Assembly: GCA_027186245.1 (NCBI GenBank)
Contig: CP114485.1
Span: 5,828,001 to 5,892,000 of the forward strand
Origin: Coriaria nepalensis
Lineage: Eukaryota > Streptophyta > Magnoliopsida > Cucurbitales > Coriariaceae
DNA: 64,000 bases
Reading direction: 5' to 3'
The notes below the pieces were generated by a model. It was not told the origin of the DNA. It saw nothing but the letters and a program-made list of their open reading frames with translations, and did not search any database. The position numbers and the translations under genes are program-made. This document shows, piece after piece, positions 37,311 to 50,703 of the stretch (positions are counted from its first letter, which is position 1; each line of letters starts with the position of its first letter).

Positions 37311-39152
37311 CTTTAAACGGCATGATCTCTAATTTTCTCTCTGAATTTATTGCATATTGTAGCTCTTTTTGAATTACTCGAGTAGAATTTCTCTTCTTGC
37401 TTCTACTTTTCTCTCTTTGAATACAAGTTTACATATTGCATGTACATTGTAGAGTGTTGAGGCCTATTTATTGTTTGAGTTTGTTCAGTTGTATGGTTTG
37501 TATCAGTTTCATGTCAATTTTTTTCTTTTCCTTTTCTTCTCTGTTAAAATTCATGTGGAATTCAAGCTTTCTGTGATTCTATAGTACTTGGATCTGTTAC
37601 ATCTGTATAAACACTGATATAGAACGTGATAATTATGAAAATATTCACACTCATATTTTATCAAGTGTGTCGTAGTATGTATGACTTGTGTGTTGAATCG
37701 ATTATTAACAAATAGAGTATATTAGGGAGAGCAACTTGGGGTGAGTGATTGATGATGTAGCCGTTGCTTACTTTGGATTTGGGTATTGATTGAGAGTCCT
37801 CATGGAGAGGGGATTCTTTCCTTGTAGGTGTATCCTTTATACACTGCAACATCGCAATTTATTGATAACCAACTAACTAACTAGATATATATATGAATAT
37901 GCGTCGTAAGTATGATGGTAACTTGCATTAGCGATGGATTAGTTCTCCTTTAGCTTCTCGAAAAAGACAAAAAAAAGAAGATAAAAAAAAACATAAGAAA
38001 TAGAATTGTTGATGAAGTTAATGTATTCTTATAGTCTCTTTAAGATTTGTTAGTGTTTGACTTTATGACTTCGCTTATTTGAGAGTTGAGACTATTATAG
38101 ATCCACACTGTTAGTTATTGATAAGTACATTTTATTTCCCTGTCTAATTAGTTCCGGACAACGAGCATACAATTCTGGTACAGGATAGTCCTTACGTTTC
38201 TCACACTAGTTAAAAATTAATATCATGATGCTTTAAGTCAGTGTCAAGATTATTTATTTGCCCTACTAGGAGGGTTATATTGATTGATGGAATAGTTGCT
38301 TGGAACAAATTGACAGAGAAGTCGGAAAATTTAACTTATCGTATTGGATTCAATTACTACCTTATTCGTCCCTTCCATAAGCTATATCTGAAATAAAGAG
38401 GGGTTCATTATCTTTCATAATAACTTCTCTACTATTTTCTTCTCCACTGGAGTTAAAAGAAGCTTGCCAAGGATCCTGGTGATACTGAATTCTGTCTTCT
38501 TCTTTTTTTTTCCCGTTTATGTTTTAGTGTTAGGGATTGAAATAATGACCCTGAAAGAGATGATCATGAAAGGTGAGGTCTCGAACCTGAATAGAGATTT
38601 TGATTCTGATTTTAGAAAGCTGAACATTGTAAAAATTAGAAATGATAAATTTTGGGAAATATTGAAGAGGAAAAATGTGATAAAAATGTTGAGATCAATT
38701 CTTTATAGCTAAAATTAAAATGCAAAACATTTGAGAGTATGAAAATCATCTCATATATAACTATGAAAACAGAGGTCCATAAAATTCATATGATGATGGT
38801 TTTTAGACCAAGAAAATATTAGTAAAGAATGGTATGCATGAATGGCTATTTAGGTTAGTATTCAATCCTACTAACTCAGAGTAAATACATTCGAATTAAT
38901 ATCCATCTCTCCTTATCTTAAACAAGATTACTTCTAGTTATATCATGTCATATATAGGTATATATTGCGAGAAATTCGATAACTTTTAAAACTGGTTACG
39001 GAAAATTTGATTATTTTGTGTATAGTATGATTTAAATCGATGTAACTTCCTTGCTTTAGAGTTCATTAAAAATTAGATAAATTATATGTTAACTTTTGAT
39101 TTAAGCTGGTTTTTTCAAATGATAAGGCAAACTGGCCCTAAGAGTATCCATT

Positions 39153-39727
39153 GTGAATAATACTCTAGGTCCAGTAGCGGAAGAGTATCCACCTCATACT
39201 CATGGAAGAAGGTTGTGCTTATTTCAGGTTCTTCAGCTTAATAACTTTACCTCCATTGATGACTTTTGTGCTGCTAGGTTAAACATATTGGGTCTCAACA
39301 TGAACCACTTGTTTGGTGAAGAAAAGGCAAGTCCACGCAAATGTGGTAAATTGAATCAAGTTGACCCAAAATGGGAGTTTAATAAAAGCATTTTTTTTTT
39401 CCTTAATAGGAAGAAGTAACTGTGGCCGGTTTCGAAGTTCCGAAATCGCCAGACTCATCCTACAGCAGCATATATCCGGGGAACGAAGATGAAGCACGGG
39501 ACCCACCTATGGTCCCACCACATCTCCAGCACACCTTACTTGGGCACTCAGTGAGCCGAGAGGAGGATGGAGCGGTTCCTCCACCACAGAATGTGATCCT
39601 CAACCATCTTTACATTGAAAACCGGGAGGCCCCACGATCTGTCGTGGCCCTTGGGTTCACACATCGGTTCCGATCAAAATTTGTTACTGTCGTGCTTTAC
39701 AAACCGGTTCAAACAAGAGGGAATTAG
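39153..39727 (+). CDS. SnRK1 regulatory subunit beta-3 (AMPKBI domain); expected start codon is GTG
   Basis: The main exon, 39410-39727, encodes EEVTVAGFEVPKSPDSSY, GNEDEARDPPMVPPHLQHT, then the AMPKBI (association with SNF1 complex) domain with VILNHLYIENREAPRSVV and LGFTHRFRSKFVTVVLYKPV, ending QTRGN. This is the plant-specific beta-3 type, which lacks the N-terminal carbohydrate-binding module; such proteins are about 110-117 aa and bridge the SnRK1 kinase and gamma subunits in energy signalling. A short upstream exon at 39153-39173 reads x-NNTLGP and splices in phase (CCA/GTAGCG to TTAATAG/GAAGAAG), giving 112 aa, but the codon where ATG is expected is GTG. No other in-phase ATG exon was found. 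Either a near-cognate start, a missed upstream exon, or a recently damaged gene is possible; the domain itself is intact. Confidence 0.8.
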
Positions 39728-40243
39728 TTAGCTAGCTAGTTAGTGATTGGACCTCCCTTCATTAGAACTAATCTTACAAATTATTGATGAGTCAAAATTA
39801 TGTCTTGGAGAGAACCTATTATTGAACAAAGGTTTGAATTATTTATTCAAGTTTCAGATAGGTGGATATTTATATTGAAGGGGGTATAAATGTATATTTT
39901 GAGAATCTATTTGTGTGCACATTGGATCACAGGAATCTCGAGAAATTAATACAGTTAGAATCAAAAAATATATATTAATTTAGTGAAATATTAAATTATA
40001 AAAAAAAAAATATATATTATTAATAAAGTGAAGATAAAAAAAAAATTATTATTTAATTAAAATTATTAATTTATCCAGATTTTAATCTTAACTCTTAAAT
40101 ATCAGGCTTTTCAGATTCACCCATCCTCTTAAACAGAGGGATTCTTCTCATATAATGAAAGAGTACCCAAAATGTAAATGATTAAATCAATAAATGATCC
40201 TGATCTTCTCATAGAAAAGCTTCTATAGAGAATTATTATAGGT
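39728..40243. other. 3' flank of the SnRK1 beta-3 gene
   Basis: AT-rich; probably the 3' untranslated region followed by spacer up to the copia LTR. No gene visible. Confidence 0.5.
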
Positions 40244-40778
40244 TGTATTTATTTACTTCTTCCAAATTCTAGATTTAATAGCAAGAAAAATAAAGATGAA
40301 CAAGAAAGAAAGAACACGAGATTTATCCTAGTTCATATTTTCAGAGTAAATTAGAAAAATATTAAATCAATATTGAGATCTTACTGTACTATGATGATTT
40401 AGTATATGTTACAAGTATTACACAATCTCAATTAAATCAGAAACAAGAACTATGAGAAGATCATATTTCAACCGAAATTCACACCAAAGAAACTCAATCA
40501 GGAGAAAACACAACTCCATATTAATTACAATGATCAACTAGAAGTGAGAGAGATTAAGATTAAGATTAAAACCCTAAATCGCAAACATGCATAAGTGAGA
40601 GAGAGAGAGAGAGGCACTCGTTCAGATCCATCTAGGGTAGAGAGAAAGATAACTATATATATATCCGGATAATATTCAACGAATTGGGTAACAAAATGGG
40701 TTGGCATAAACAGGCAGAAATGGTTGGGCTAAATGGTTCAACATAATAACAATCGGGCAAAAGTTCGATGGGGTTTCA
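40244..40778 (-). repeat. 3' LTR of the copia element
   Basis: On the plus strand it begins TGTATTTATTTAC and ends GGGGTTTCA, so both strands show TG...CA ends. About 200 bp at its low-coordinate end match 45219-45428 (shared words AAAATAAAG, GAAAGAAAGAACA, ACTATGATGATTTAGTAT versus ACCATGATGATTTAGTAT). It contains a short GA microsatellite near 40595. Confidence 0.7.
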
Positions 40779-43700
40779 CCTTGTGAAACCTTCCCTTCCT
40801 CTGTATCTCCTCATCAGTATAGTATAATAAGTAACTTGATGCTATTGCCTACATTGCCTTAATTGTTACTCAACATATAACAAATTTAATCAGTGCTTAA
40901 ATTTAGCTATAGTAACAATTTTTATTCCCACATTGGTTGGATTCTCTTTGGTAGGTATCTTTGACAAATATACTATACCCGAAGTAATATGATCTCTGAC
41001 AAAATGGTATTTGACATCTATATGCTTAGTTCTCTTGGTGGATTGAATTCTTATTAAACTGAATTTCACTTTCACTATCAAAATAGACTATGCATAATAC
41101 ATCATATATCAATCCAACCTCGTTGAGCAAGCCTTGAAGCTAAACACCTTCCTTAATTGTGTATGTCATTGCTATTTATTCAACCTCAATAGATGACAAT
41201 GCAACTAAAGGCTGTAGTTGAGTTTTCTAGCTTATACAGTTCCCATCCAATAAGAACTGGTAGGAAGTTGTAGATTTCTTTAAGTCTCTATCCCCTACAA
41301 AATCACTATCAGCAAAACCAATTTGATCAAGTTTGTTAGTCAATAGTCTTTATAATTTAAACTAACTGAAATAATACTGTTAACATATTCAAAACCTATT
41401 TCAAACCTCCAATGTTCATAACCAAGATTAGACATATACCTACTTAATAGACATATAGCATAAGCTAAGTCTACCCAATGCTTATCATAGATCACATGGT
41501 GGATCCTATAGTATTTGAATAAGGCATTTGTTCCATTTTTATCAATTCTTTTTCATTTTTAGGACATTGAGCTTTACTTCACACAAAAAAAAGACTAGTG
41601 CATGTTCAAAGTCTTGTAAGCCTACATATCAAATTTAAAAGTTACTTTAGTTAAGTAAGATTTTTTGTGTAACTTTAAGAAACTTCATTTTCTCTCTCTA
41701 CATATTTCCATAACTAAAATATTCTTAACTTTCCCTAAATTCTTTATTTCAAATTCAGAATTTAATTTTCTTTTTAAATCATTTATTGTTGTTTTTTTGT
41801 TATTGATTGATCATCAACATAAAATAATAAGTACACAGTAGCAACATCATTATTATAGAAAAAAAAATACGCGTCATATTTACTTCTAATAAAACCTATG
41901 CTAGCAAAAAAAAAATGTTAAAGCCTTGATCACTTATGGCCATATAATGATTTTCTTAACAAACAAACATGGTCAGATTTTGATTTATCTATAAATCCTA
42001 TAGGTTGTTTCATATATGTTGTTTCTTCTAATTCTCCATGTAAAAAGACTTTTTATATTCATCTGTTCTATTTCTAATTCTAGATATGCAGCTATAGCTA
42101 TGATCATTCTAATGGTCTTAAACGTCTATACAGGTAAACATATCTCATTAAAATCTCCTCACTTTTGGGTGAATCCCTTAGCTATTAACCTAGCCTTATA
42201 TCTAGTAGAATTAGATGACATGCCTTTTTTTAGTTTTAAAAATCTACTTACAATCTATAAACCTTTGTTTTTCAGGTTTTGGAAGCAGCCTCCACGAGTT
42301 GTTCTTCATAAAAGACTCCATTTTCTCTTTCATAGCTGCTCGATTTAACTAAACCCTTGGAATTCACCGCAGCCTCATAATCATTTAGTTCACTATTTTG
42401 AACCTCGTGACCTACATCAAGGCGGTAAAAATTAGGTCCACATAAGAATACCGATGATTAGGTTTTATTTATCGTTTTTCTCTATCTCTAGCAAGTTGAT
42501 ATTCAACTATATCATGTCAAGTTCATCTAGATATGTACAATACATGTTCTTGATCAAGTACATCAGTACTGCTTCGCACTTCATCATTTTTGATTTGATC
42601 ATTGAGATGTGAGCCTTCCAACTGCTATATAGTTGGATCACTAGTGATTGTTGCCTCCACCTAAATTGAGATACTTTTAGGGGCATCATTAGTCTTACAA
42701 GAAAAAATATTTTCATTGAAGATAATATCTCTACTTATGATTATTCTAATACTACTAGACTCCTTATCCCAAAGTCTATGACTCTTAGTTCAATCTTGAT
42801 AACCTAGGAACACTCAATTATGAGACCTAGGATCAAGTTTACCATCTATTTTATGCATGTCTGTAACACATCAAAAAACTTTTAAATGGCCTAAATATGG
42901 TTTTCTATTATTCTAAATTTCTTCAGGACATTTAAAATTTAGGACTGTAGAAGGACTTCTATTTATTAGATAGGCTGTAGTTTCAAGAGCCACACCTTAA
43001 AAAGGCTTTGGCAAACTAGATGTTAACATTAGACATCTTATCCTCTCAAGTAAGGTTCTATTAATTCTCTCGGTCACACTATTTTGTTTAGGTGCCCTAA
43101 CTACTGTCCTATGTCTTTCTATTCCATGTTCATTACATAATTCATTAAAATTAGTAATGCAAAATTCTAGATCATTATCCATCCTATGTGTTTTCACTCT
43201 CTTATTTATTAGATTTTTATCTATAGACTTTAATAGATAAACCCACACTTTCCTACTAAAGGCATCAATAATAAATAATAATAATAAATTATTTCCATGA
43301 CATAAAACAATTTTAGGACCTCAAAGATCAGCACGAACATATTCAAGACAAGATTTAGCAAGAAGGAGGAGTTTTACCTAACAATCAATGTTCATAAAGA
43401 ATAGTTATATTCTTGTGGTTTATGTGACCCAACCTTAAGTGCCATTTATCTATTTTATCAATTTTCCAAGACACAAGTGCAAAATATGTCTTAACAGTCT
43501 TATCACTGTCATCAAATACATTTATATAATTTATTCTAATAGTTTTATCTAATACAAGTATAAAATCCGTCTTAGTGGTTTTATTATATACAAGTGCATA
43601 ATCAGATTTTCTAGCTTAGTAATAACTACACAAAACGTTCAAAATATTCAAAACATTCTTTTTTAATCATTTTAATATAGGTTTGTCACGTTTGTAAACA

Positions 43701-45218
43701 ATATACATCCATTTACATCAATATAAGAACAACTTATTTCATTTCGAGTTCCTAGAGAGATATGGTTCCTTTTAAGTTTCAGAATATGTCTTACTTTGGT
43801 CAACTTAACTACATTACCATAAATAAATTTTAAACCAATGCTACCAATTTCATGAATCTTACACATAATTATTTCCCATAAACACAGTTTCCTCATTTAA
43901 CTTTACATAGTCATGAAATTAGTCATGTTTAGACTCATATGAAATGAACATCTTGTGTCTAGTATCCATTTATTTACATATACATTTTGAGACATTCAAT
44001 ACTTCAGATTCACAAGCAAGATTAGACACTCTTAGCACTACATTTCCTAGTTTATTGTTTGAGTTATTATGTTTCTTAAGAGCATAACAACTTTTCTTGA
44101 AGTGTCTCGTTTATTACAAAAGTAACATTTTCTAGATTCTTCTTTACTCTTTTTCGTGTTATTAAATTTCTTTTTAGCAGTTTTTACAGTGTGGTTTTGT
44201 TTCTTCTCAAACTTAGCCTTAACAAATAGATTGTTATTTGACCTCTTAGTTACATTTAATTCTAACTCTATAGAGTTCACACAAGATACAATCGAATCAA
44301 AAGTAGGTGTAGTTTCAATATATTTCAATAAATTTCTAACCATAGAATATTCAGGACATTTTGTAATAACATCGATAGATTGGATAATTCCCTAAAGAGT
44401 TAGAACCATTTTCTGAAATTCATCTAAGTTATCAGTTATACTCTTAGAACCATCCATTTTCCAACTAAACAAAGAGCCTTTCAAACAAGCTAAGTTAGGT
44501 GCATTTTGAATAGCATAAGTTGAGTTGAGTCTACCCCTACATAGTTACACCATCTACCTTATGAAGTACATTGTCCCCAAGATTGAGGTTAAGTAAGTCG
44601 TGCCTCCTAATTGATTTCATCCTTCTTGACTAGGGACACTTCTTTCTAGTTTGAGTCATGTGATTCCAGAGTATCTAGGACTTTATTGTGAGACAACAAT
44701 GCCATCATTTTATTTTTTCCATGTATTGAAGTCACTCTTCCCATAAAAAATTGGGATTTCTAAACGAGTGGTTGTCATCCTCTCTCTCACAATAATAGTT
44801 CAAAAAAGATAAGTAAAGAGTCACAAAAGAAAATTTGTACAAAGGAAGATTTTAAAACTCAATTAGAGAGAAAATTTGGAATAAAACAAATATAAAAAAA
44901 AATTACAGCACAAAAAGTTATTTGATGAGTTGAGATTGTTTCACATATTCATAAAGTACATATAGGCAAGATTCGTATTATATTATGATCTCAACTAGAT
45001 TAGCATGAAAAAGATTCACAGAAACTCTAATCTAGATGGATTTTCAAATTTCATATCAAGAAACCCTAATCTAGATGCGAATCAAAAAATCAAGTTCAAT
45101 AAGTTCACGATCTAGCACAGTTTCACAAAAACCCAAGATCTAGTACATAATACAGTAGCATTCGAATCAAAACACTAGATCTATGAAATCACACCAACCT
45201 ATGCTCTGATACCACTGC

Positions 45219-45428
45219 TGTATTTACCATTTTTATTCCAAATTCCAGATTTAAGAGCATGAAAAATAAAGGATGAACGCGAAAGAAAGAACATGAGATT
45301 TACCATGGTTCATATTTCTAGAGCAATATCAAGAAAATACTACATCCACATTGAGCTCTATAAAATCGTACAAATCTCACTATACCATGATGATTTAGTA
45401 TTTGTTACAAGCCTTATGCAATCTTAAT
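45219..45428 (-). repeat. Truncated 5' LTR of the copia element
   Basis: It matches the first roughly 200 bp of the LTR at 40244 and lies next to the primer-binding site, as a 5' LTR should. It stops at about 45428, where the RNase H end of another copia element begins, so more than half of the LTR is missing. Confidence 0.75.
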
Positions 45429-48400
45429 CACACCAAGTTCTGTTATGAACTTTTTTATCCAAATCGTCTCTTTTACTATTTTTGAAGTTGCATTGTATTC
45501 AATCTCGGTAGTAGATTGTGTTTGTTTCCTATTTAAAACTCTTTCAACTAACCGCTCAACCATTAAGTATGAAGATGAAACTTGAAATTGATTTACTATC
45601 ATCGACATCTTACTAAAAATTAGAGTTTGTGAGTCCCTCAATTTTTAAGTCACGTCTTCCATAAATAAAAAATATTTCTTCAGTCATTCTTAAGTACTTA
45701 AGGATGTTCTTGATATCAGTTTATTGCTTTTGTCTCAGATTGTCTTGAAATCAGCTTGTAACACTTATAACATATGAAATATCCGATCTCGTACATAACA
45801 TACATGATGGATCATATTACCGAAACATAGGGTACTTTATTCTTCTCATCCTTCCCCAATAGTATCTTAAGAGACATATTCTTGAAGAGATAGATTCCAT
45901 GACTCATTAGTATTTGTCATCTATTGAAATCTTTCATGTTGAACCATTTTAACACTGTCTATATATGTTGACTAGGTCAAACCAATCAGTCTTTTAGATC
46001 TATCTCTATATATTTTTATTCCTAAAATATAGGCCGATTTTACGACATCTTTCATGGAAAAATTCTTTGATAGCCATAGCTCGATAGATTATAACATTCC
46101 TACATCATTGCCAATGAGTAGTATGTCATCTACATATAGAATGATAAAAGCAATAAAGCTCCCACTAGCTTTTTTATACACATATTGTCATCTTCATTCT
46201 TAATGAAATCAAACGATTAGATCATTTCATCGAAATAAATGTTTTGACTCCGAGATTGTTATTTTAGTCTGTATATGGACAGTGCACCTTACACAACTTG
46301 TTTGTATTTTCTTGTTTGTGAAGCCCTCGGGTTGTATTATATACACGTCGACCTTGAGGTATATGTTCAAATAGGCTGTCTTCACGTCCATTTTTCAAAT
46401 TTCATAATCATGGTATGCTACAATGGAAAACAAAATTTGAATGGATTTGGTTATTGCAACCTATGAGAAAGTTTCTTCATAGTCAATCCCTTCTCTTTGT
46501 CTATACCCTTTGCAACTAGTTTAGCCTTATATGCTTCGACCTTTCTATATGCTTTAGTTTTTCTCTTGAAATTCCATTTGCATCTTATAAGAACTTTTCT
46601 TTTTGGTGCATCCACCAAGTCCCATACTTGGTTAGCATATATATAATCCATCTCGGATTTCATGGCTTTTAGCCATCTTTCAAAATTTGGGTCATTAATC
46701 CTCGAAATAAGTCGTAGGATCATCATTTATGATCGATCAATTGTTAGGATTTTATATTAGAAATTTGTAATGCTCTGGCTACTAGATATACGAATTTGCA
46801 ACATACTATGAGGTTTCATAGTATCCTCTTTTAGAGGTACCTCAATAGAAAATTGTGAGGTAACATGATTTTTGGCCTCTTTTTTTTTTTTTTCGAGTCT
46901 TGAACTTCATCAAGTTCAATCATACTCCCATTATTCCTTTCAAAAAGGAATTATTTATCTAAGAAGATGGTGTACTTGGCAACAAATTTTTTTTGATCAG
47001 TGAGATGATAGAAGTAGTATCCTACAATTTTCTTTGAATATCTCACAAAATAATATTTTTTGGACCTTGCCTCCAACTTTTCTACTTATTACTTCTTAAC
47101 ATTGGCACAACAACTCCATATGTGAAGTTGGTTAAAACTCTTGCTTCTGCATTTTCTTATCTCATATAGTGTCGTAGAAACACACTTTGAAGGAATCTTA
47201 TTTATAATATATGCATAGGTTTCTAAGGCATTTCCCCAAAATGATAATGTTAGATCGGTAAAATTCATCATGTACTGAACCATCTCTAAGATGGTTTGGT
47301 TTCTCCTATCAGACACACCATTTAATTGTGGCATTCTCGGAGGAGTTTATTGTGAGATTATACTGTTCTCTTTAAGGTAAGCAAGAAACTTAGAGTTTAA
47401 ATACTCACCAGCTCGATCTAATTGAATTATCTTAATACTTTTGCCTAATTATTTTTGTACTTTATTCTTATATTCTTGGAATTTTTCAAATGATTCATAT
47501 TTTTTGCTTTCATAAGATAAATATATAATATAGAGAAATCACATGTGAATGTAATGAAGTATGAAAAATCAACTCTGGTCAGAGTTGACATATAGGCCCA
47601 CATACATCAGTCTATACAAGGCCTAATAATTCGATTTGTCTTTTTTTAGTTCCACTAAAAGAAGATTTGATCATCTTGCTTAACAAACATGATTCATAAG
47701 TCAACATTGATTTTAAATCAAATATTGGATCTAAATATCCGTCTTTATGTAACTTATGAATTCTTGTTTTGTTAGTATGACCTAATCGATGATGATTTAG
47801 GTATTTTTTTTATTAAAATCGAACTTTATTTTCTAGACATGTTCAATATTGAGGCAAGTTTCATAGTTTAAATTTAAGATATAATCACCATAATTTAATG
47901 AACCATTTCCATAAAATAATCCGGTTAAATGAAAACTCAAAATATTTTCATTGATGGAAAAGACAAAACCTTATTCATCAAATATGGAAACAGAAACAAT
48001 ATTTCTAATAATAGTTGGTACATAATAACAGTCTTTCAAATTTAAAACTAAACTTAAAGGTAAAACTAAACTATAAGTTTCAACAACTAAAGCAACAACT
48101 TTTGGTGTATAATAACAATCTTTCAAATTTGAAACTAAGGCTGAAGGTAAAACTAAACTATAAGTTCCTATAGCTAAAGCAACAACTTTTTTGCTCCATT
48201 TCAAGCTCATAGGTTGACTTCTCCTTTTTTCAAGATCGACTACTTTTTATATTCTGCATATTATTATAAATATGAGAATGACATCTAGTATCTAATACCT
48301 AAATAGAATAATCATTATAAGAAAGATTAATCTTAATCATGACTATACTTAAGGTAGCATAACTATGCTTTTTCAAATTTGCAAGACACTTCTTGCAATC

Positions 48401-49000
48401 TCTTTCCCAATGTCTAGATTTTTTACTATAGAAACAACCTCTTTACTTTTCTAGATGAACTCTTCTATTATCTATACGCACTCATGCAACTCTTGCAAGT
48501 TTATGTCTATTTTAACCATTCGGTAGTTGCATACATACAAACTGAACAAATCAGGGAGTGATTGCAACACCATTTAACCATTATTTTAGTGTCTATTTTT
48601 TAGCCTAAACATTCTTGCTCATCGATATAAGCAATCATCTCACGCACATAGTCACTAACATAAGTGCATACGATTACCTTTGTGCAAAATAACATCTTAG
48701 ATATCTCAGCTTTAGTTGTGAGTATCTTCACCATAAACAGTCTTAAGGTCATAGATAATCTCGATAGCATGGAACATTTCATAGTGCTTTAGAGCTCGTT
48801 ATTCATCGATGCAAGTATGATGCATTGTACCTCATTATCTCGGTCAAGGCACTTATTCCATGTGGCCAGTATTTTAGTATCTAATCCCTCATGTGGGATC
48901 TGCATGACCGACTGATTCAGAATATCAGACAAACGTTCATATTTGAGAACAATTCTTAGATTTCTAAAAGTTCATTTTTTTTTAGACATTACAGACTACA
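45429..49000 (-). mobile_element. Second Ty1/copia remnant, minus strand
   Basis: Read from high to low coordinate: gag start near 48990 (MSKKK), gag body at about 48782-48600 (LFMVKILTTKAEISKMLFC, YVREMIAYIDEQECLG), pre-integrase at 48210-47971 with an internal 29-residue duplication, integrase C-terminal part at 47334-47089 (MPQLNGVSDRRNQTILEMV, LSFWGNALETYAYIINKIPS), RT start at 46726-46451 (ERWLKAMKSEMDYIYANQVW, KCKWNFKRKTK-like), and RNase H end at 45641-45414 (STTEIEYNATSKIVKETIWI, KKFITELGV). Stops and shifts abound. It differs in sequence from the neighbouring copia element and fuses with that element's LTR at about 45428. Confidence 0.85.
48022..48195 (-). repeat. 87-bp tandem duplication inside copia
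   Basis: Two copies with a period of 87 bp (starts at 48022 and 48109) that keep the reading frame, giving two 29-residue units of the type KVVALAIGTYSLVLPSALV followed by NLKDCYYTP. The copies have diverged at several sites. Confidence 0.85.
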
Positions 49001-49208
49001 AAACACATAAAAATGAAACACAATAACATAAGCAAATAAAACACAACAACATAACTACCAAAAGTTTCAAAAATCACATAAATTTTTTGGTATCTCCTAC
49101 TATTTTATTACGAAATTATATTCACCTTCTTAATATTAAACAAGAAAAATGATTTTTCCTCGTAGGAAACTGATCCAACTATCGGATATTATAATCTCAC
49201 GTGTTCGT

Positions 49209-50703
49209 TGTAATCCCCCAATATCTCTAGACTAGGTATAGTAGTGAGAAAATAAATTTAAAGTGGACTTATTAGTAAATTTTAATTTCCACCTATACCT
49301 AATTTTAATAATAGAAATAATTAATGACTTTTTTATAATTTCAAAACTTAATGGGGGCTTAAGTGTAAAAAAAAATTCTTACTGCATGTTTTATTGTAGA
49401 CACGTTTTTTTTCATCCTTAGTCATTTTTTAGCAAAACAATTCCTAGACATGTGGCCCCCACTTGTCACTAATTCAAACTAAAAGAATGAGTAGGCATTC
49501 TTACTTCATGCCTATAAAAGGCTCCTTCGCAGCATGTACTAGCAGCAAAGGGAAAGAAAGAAAGAAAGGAAAGAAAGAAAGAAAGGAAAAGGAGAGAAAG
49601 GAAAGAAAGGGAAAGGAGAGAAAGGAAGGAAAGGGAAGAAGGAAGGAAAGGGAAGGAAAGAGAGAAAGGAAAGGGAAGAGAAAAGTCAAAATCTCCGATC
49701 AATCAAATTTTTTCGTAAGTATAGTCTCACTGTAATACCCGGATATTGTCTGTTTATTATTATGATTATAATTATATTAATTTAGGATAATATTAATTAT
49801 TAAGCATGATGACTTGGTTATGTCCGCGTTATGATTATAATTATAGCATGCTAAGTAGAAGTGAAATACTATGATTACCATGCTAGAAATAAGGATTATA
49901 ATTAAAATGAACATAATGTAGCAGGATGGTTTGAGGAGAGTACAAACTTTAAACATTAAGTGCATATGTTCATATTTCCATAAGTTAATGTTATTCTAAA
50001 ATAAATAAAAGAATAAGCATGCATAATATTAAAGTGAGGTGCTACCGGGTCAAAAGAAGGATCGTTTGTCGATCAGAAAGGACCCTAAATGATATTAAAG
50101 AAAAGGTCATAAGTGGATCGTTGCAACGATCATAAGCGGACCGCTGATTAAATATCAGTTGACATGCCGGTGGTAGCATCATCAGGACTTAAGTATATAG
50201 AATGATAGGAATTTATGCATGTTAGATATAGGTCATAAAAGCACTAACTCACGATAATCATAAAAAGAATAGCGATGTGAGTAGGACACTATCCTTACTG
50301 AGCTTCTAGCTCATAGATGTCTACTCTGTGTTGTAGGAAAGTACAAAGGTAAGGCGGTAAGCTAAGGAATAGATGAATGGAGGCTATCAGTCCATGAGAT
50401 TGTATATATGAGACCTGACCTCTGTAAGCAATGAGTTTAAAAATTTGCACTTTTTATGTATATGTATATTCAAATAAAGAATAAAGTGTTTAAAAAGTTT
50501 TGAGATTTCTTTTCTATGACAAAGGCTTCCGCTGTATTTTCAAATTATTATGTATATCATTCAAACCGCTTTTGGGAATAAAGTTAATTTTAAGGAACAA
50601 AAATTTTTATAATAAAAAGGAAAAGTAACACAACCACTAGCTGTATATGTTTTCCTAAGAAAAGTATTTGATAACCTAAACAGCTAGTAGGGCGGGCGTT
50701 ACA
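49209..50703 (+). mobile_element. Solo LTR, gypsy-like termini
   Basis: It starts TGTAATCCCCCAATATC and ends GGCGGGCGTTACA, so its ends form the inverted repeat TGTAA/TTACA. Flanking five-base words TTCGT (49204-49208) and TCCGT (50704-50708) differ at one base and fit an aged target-site duplication. A TATA box (TATAAAAG, 49513-49520) sits about 300 bp inside, as expected for a U3/R border, followed by a long polypurine block. No internal retrotransposon sequence lies on either side in register, so it looks like a solo LTR left by recombination. A second TGTAAT word at 49731 gives no matching duplication. Confidence 0.6.
49547..49685 (+). repeat. Polypurine (GGAAA)n tract
   Basis: About 139 consecutive purines built of GAAA, GGAAA and GGAGA units. 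Apparent reading frames through it (Lys/Glu/Arg on one strand, Phe/Leu/Ser on the other) are artefacts. Confidence 0.9.

Larger units (their letters stand above)
40244..45428 (-). mobile_element. Ty1/copia element, minus strand, with both LTR ends partly present
   Basis: Order on the minus strand: 5' LTR fragment (45428-45219), primer-binding site TGGTATCAGAGCATAG (about 45214-45199), gag with a knuckle-like CYFCNK at about 44130, pre-integrase at 43896-43672, integrase at 43248-42997 (KTHRMDNDLEFC, HGIERHRTVVRAPKQNSVTE), RT in broken frames at about 42700-41300, RNase H end at 41081-40890 (RTKHIDVKYHFVRDHI), a purine-rich tract (GAGGAAGGGAAGG, about 40803-40790), and the 3' LTR (40778-40244). 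Numerous stops make it inactive. It ends about 500 bp beyond the SnRK1 beta-3 gene. Confidence 0.85.

Noticed and set aside
49463..49735. Open frames on both strands rich in Lys/Glu/Arg or Phe/Leu/Ser
   Set aside because: They are products of the polypurine tract and carry no domain.
49731..50703. Solo LTR starting at the second TGTAAT word
   Set aside because: The flanks give no target duplication, whereas a start at 49209 gives a 4-of-5 match and includes a TATA box.
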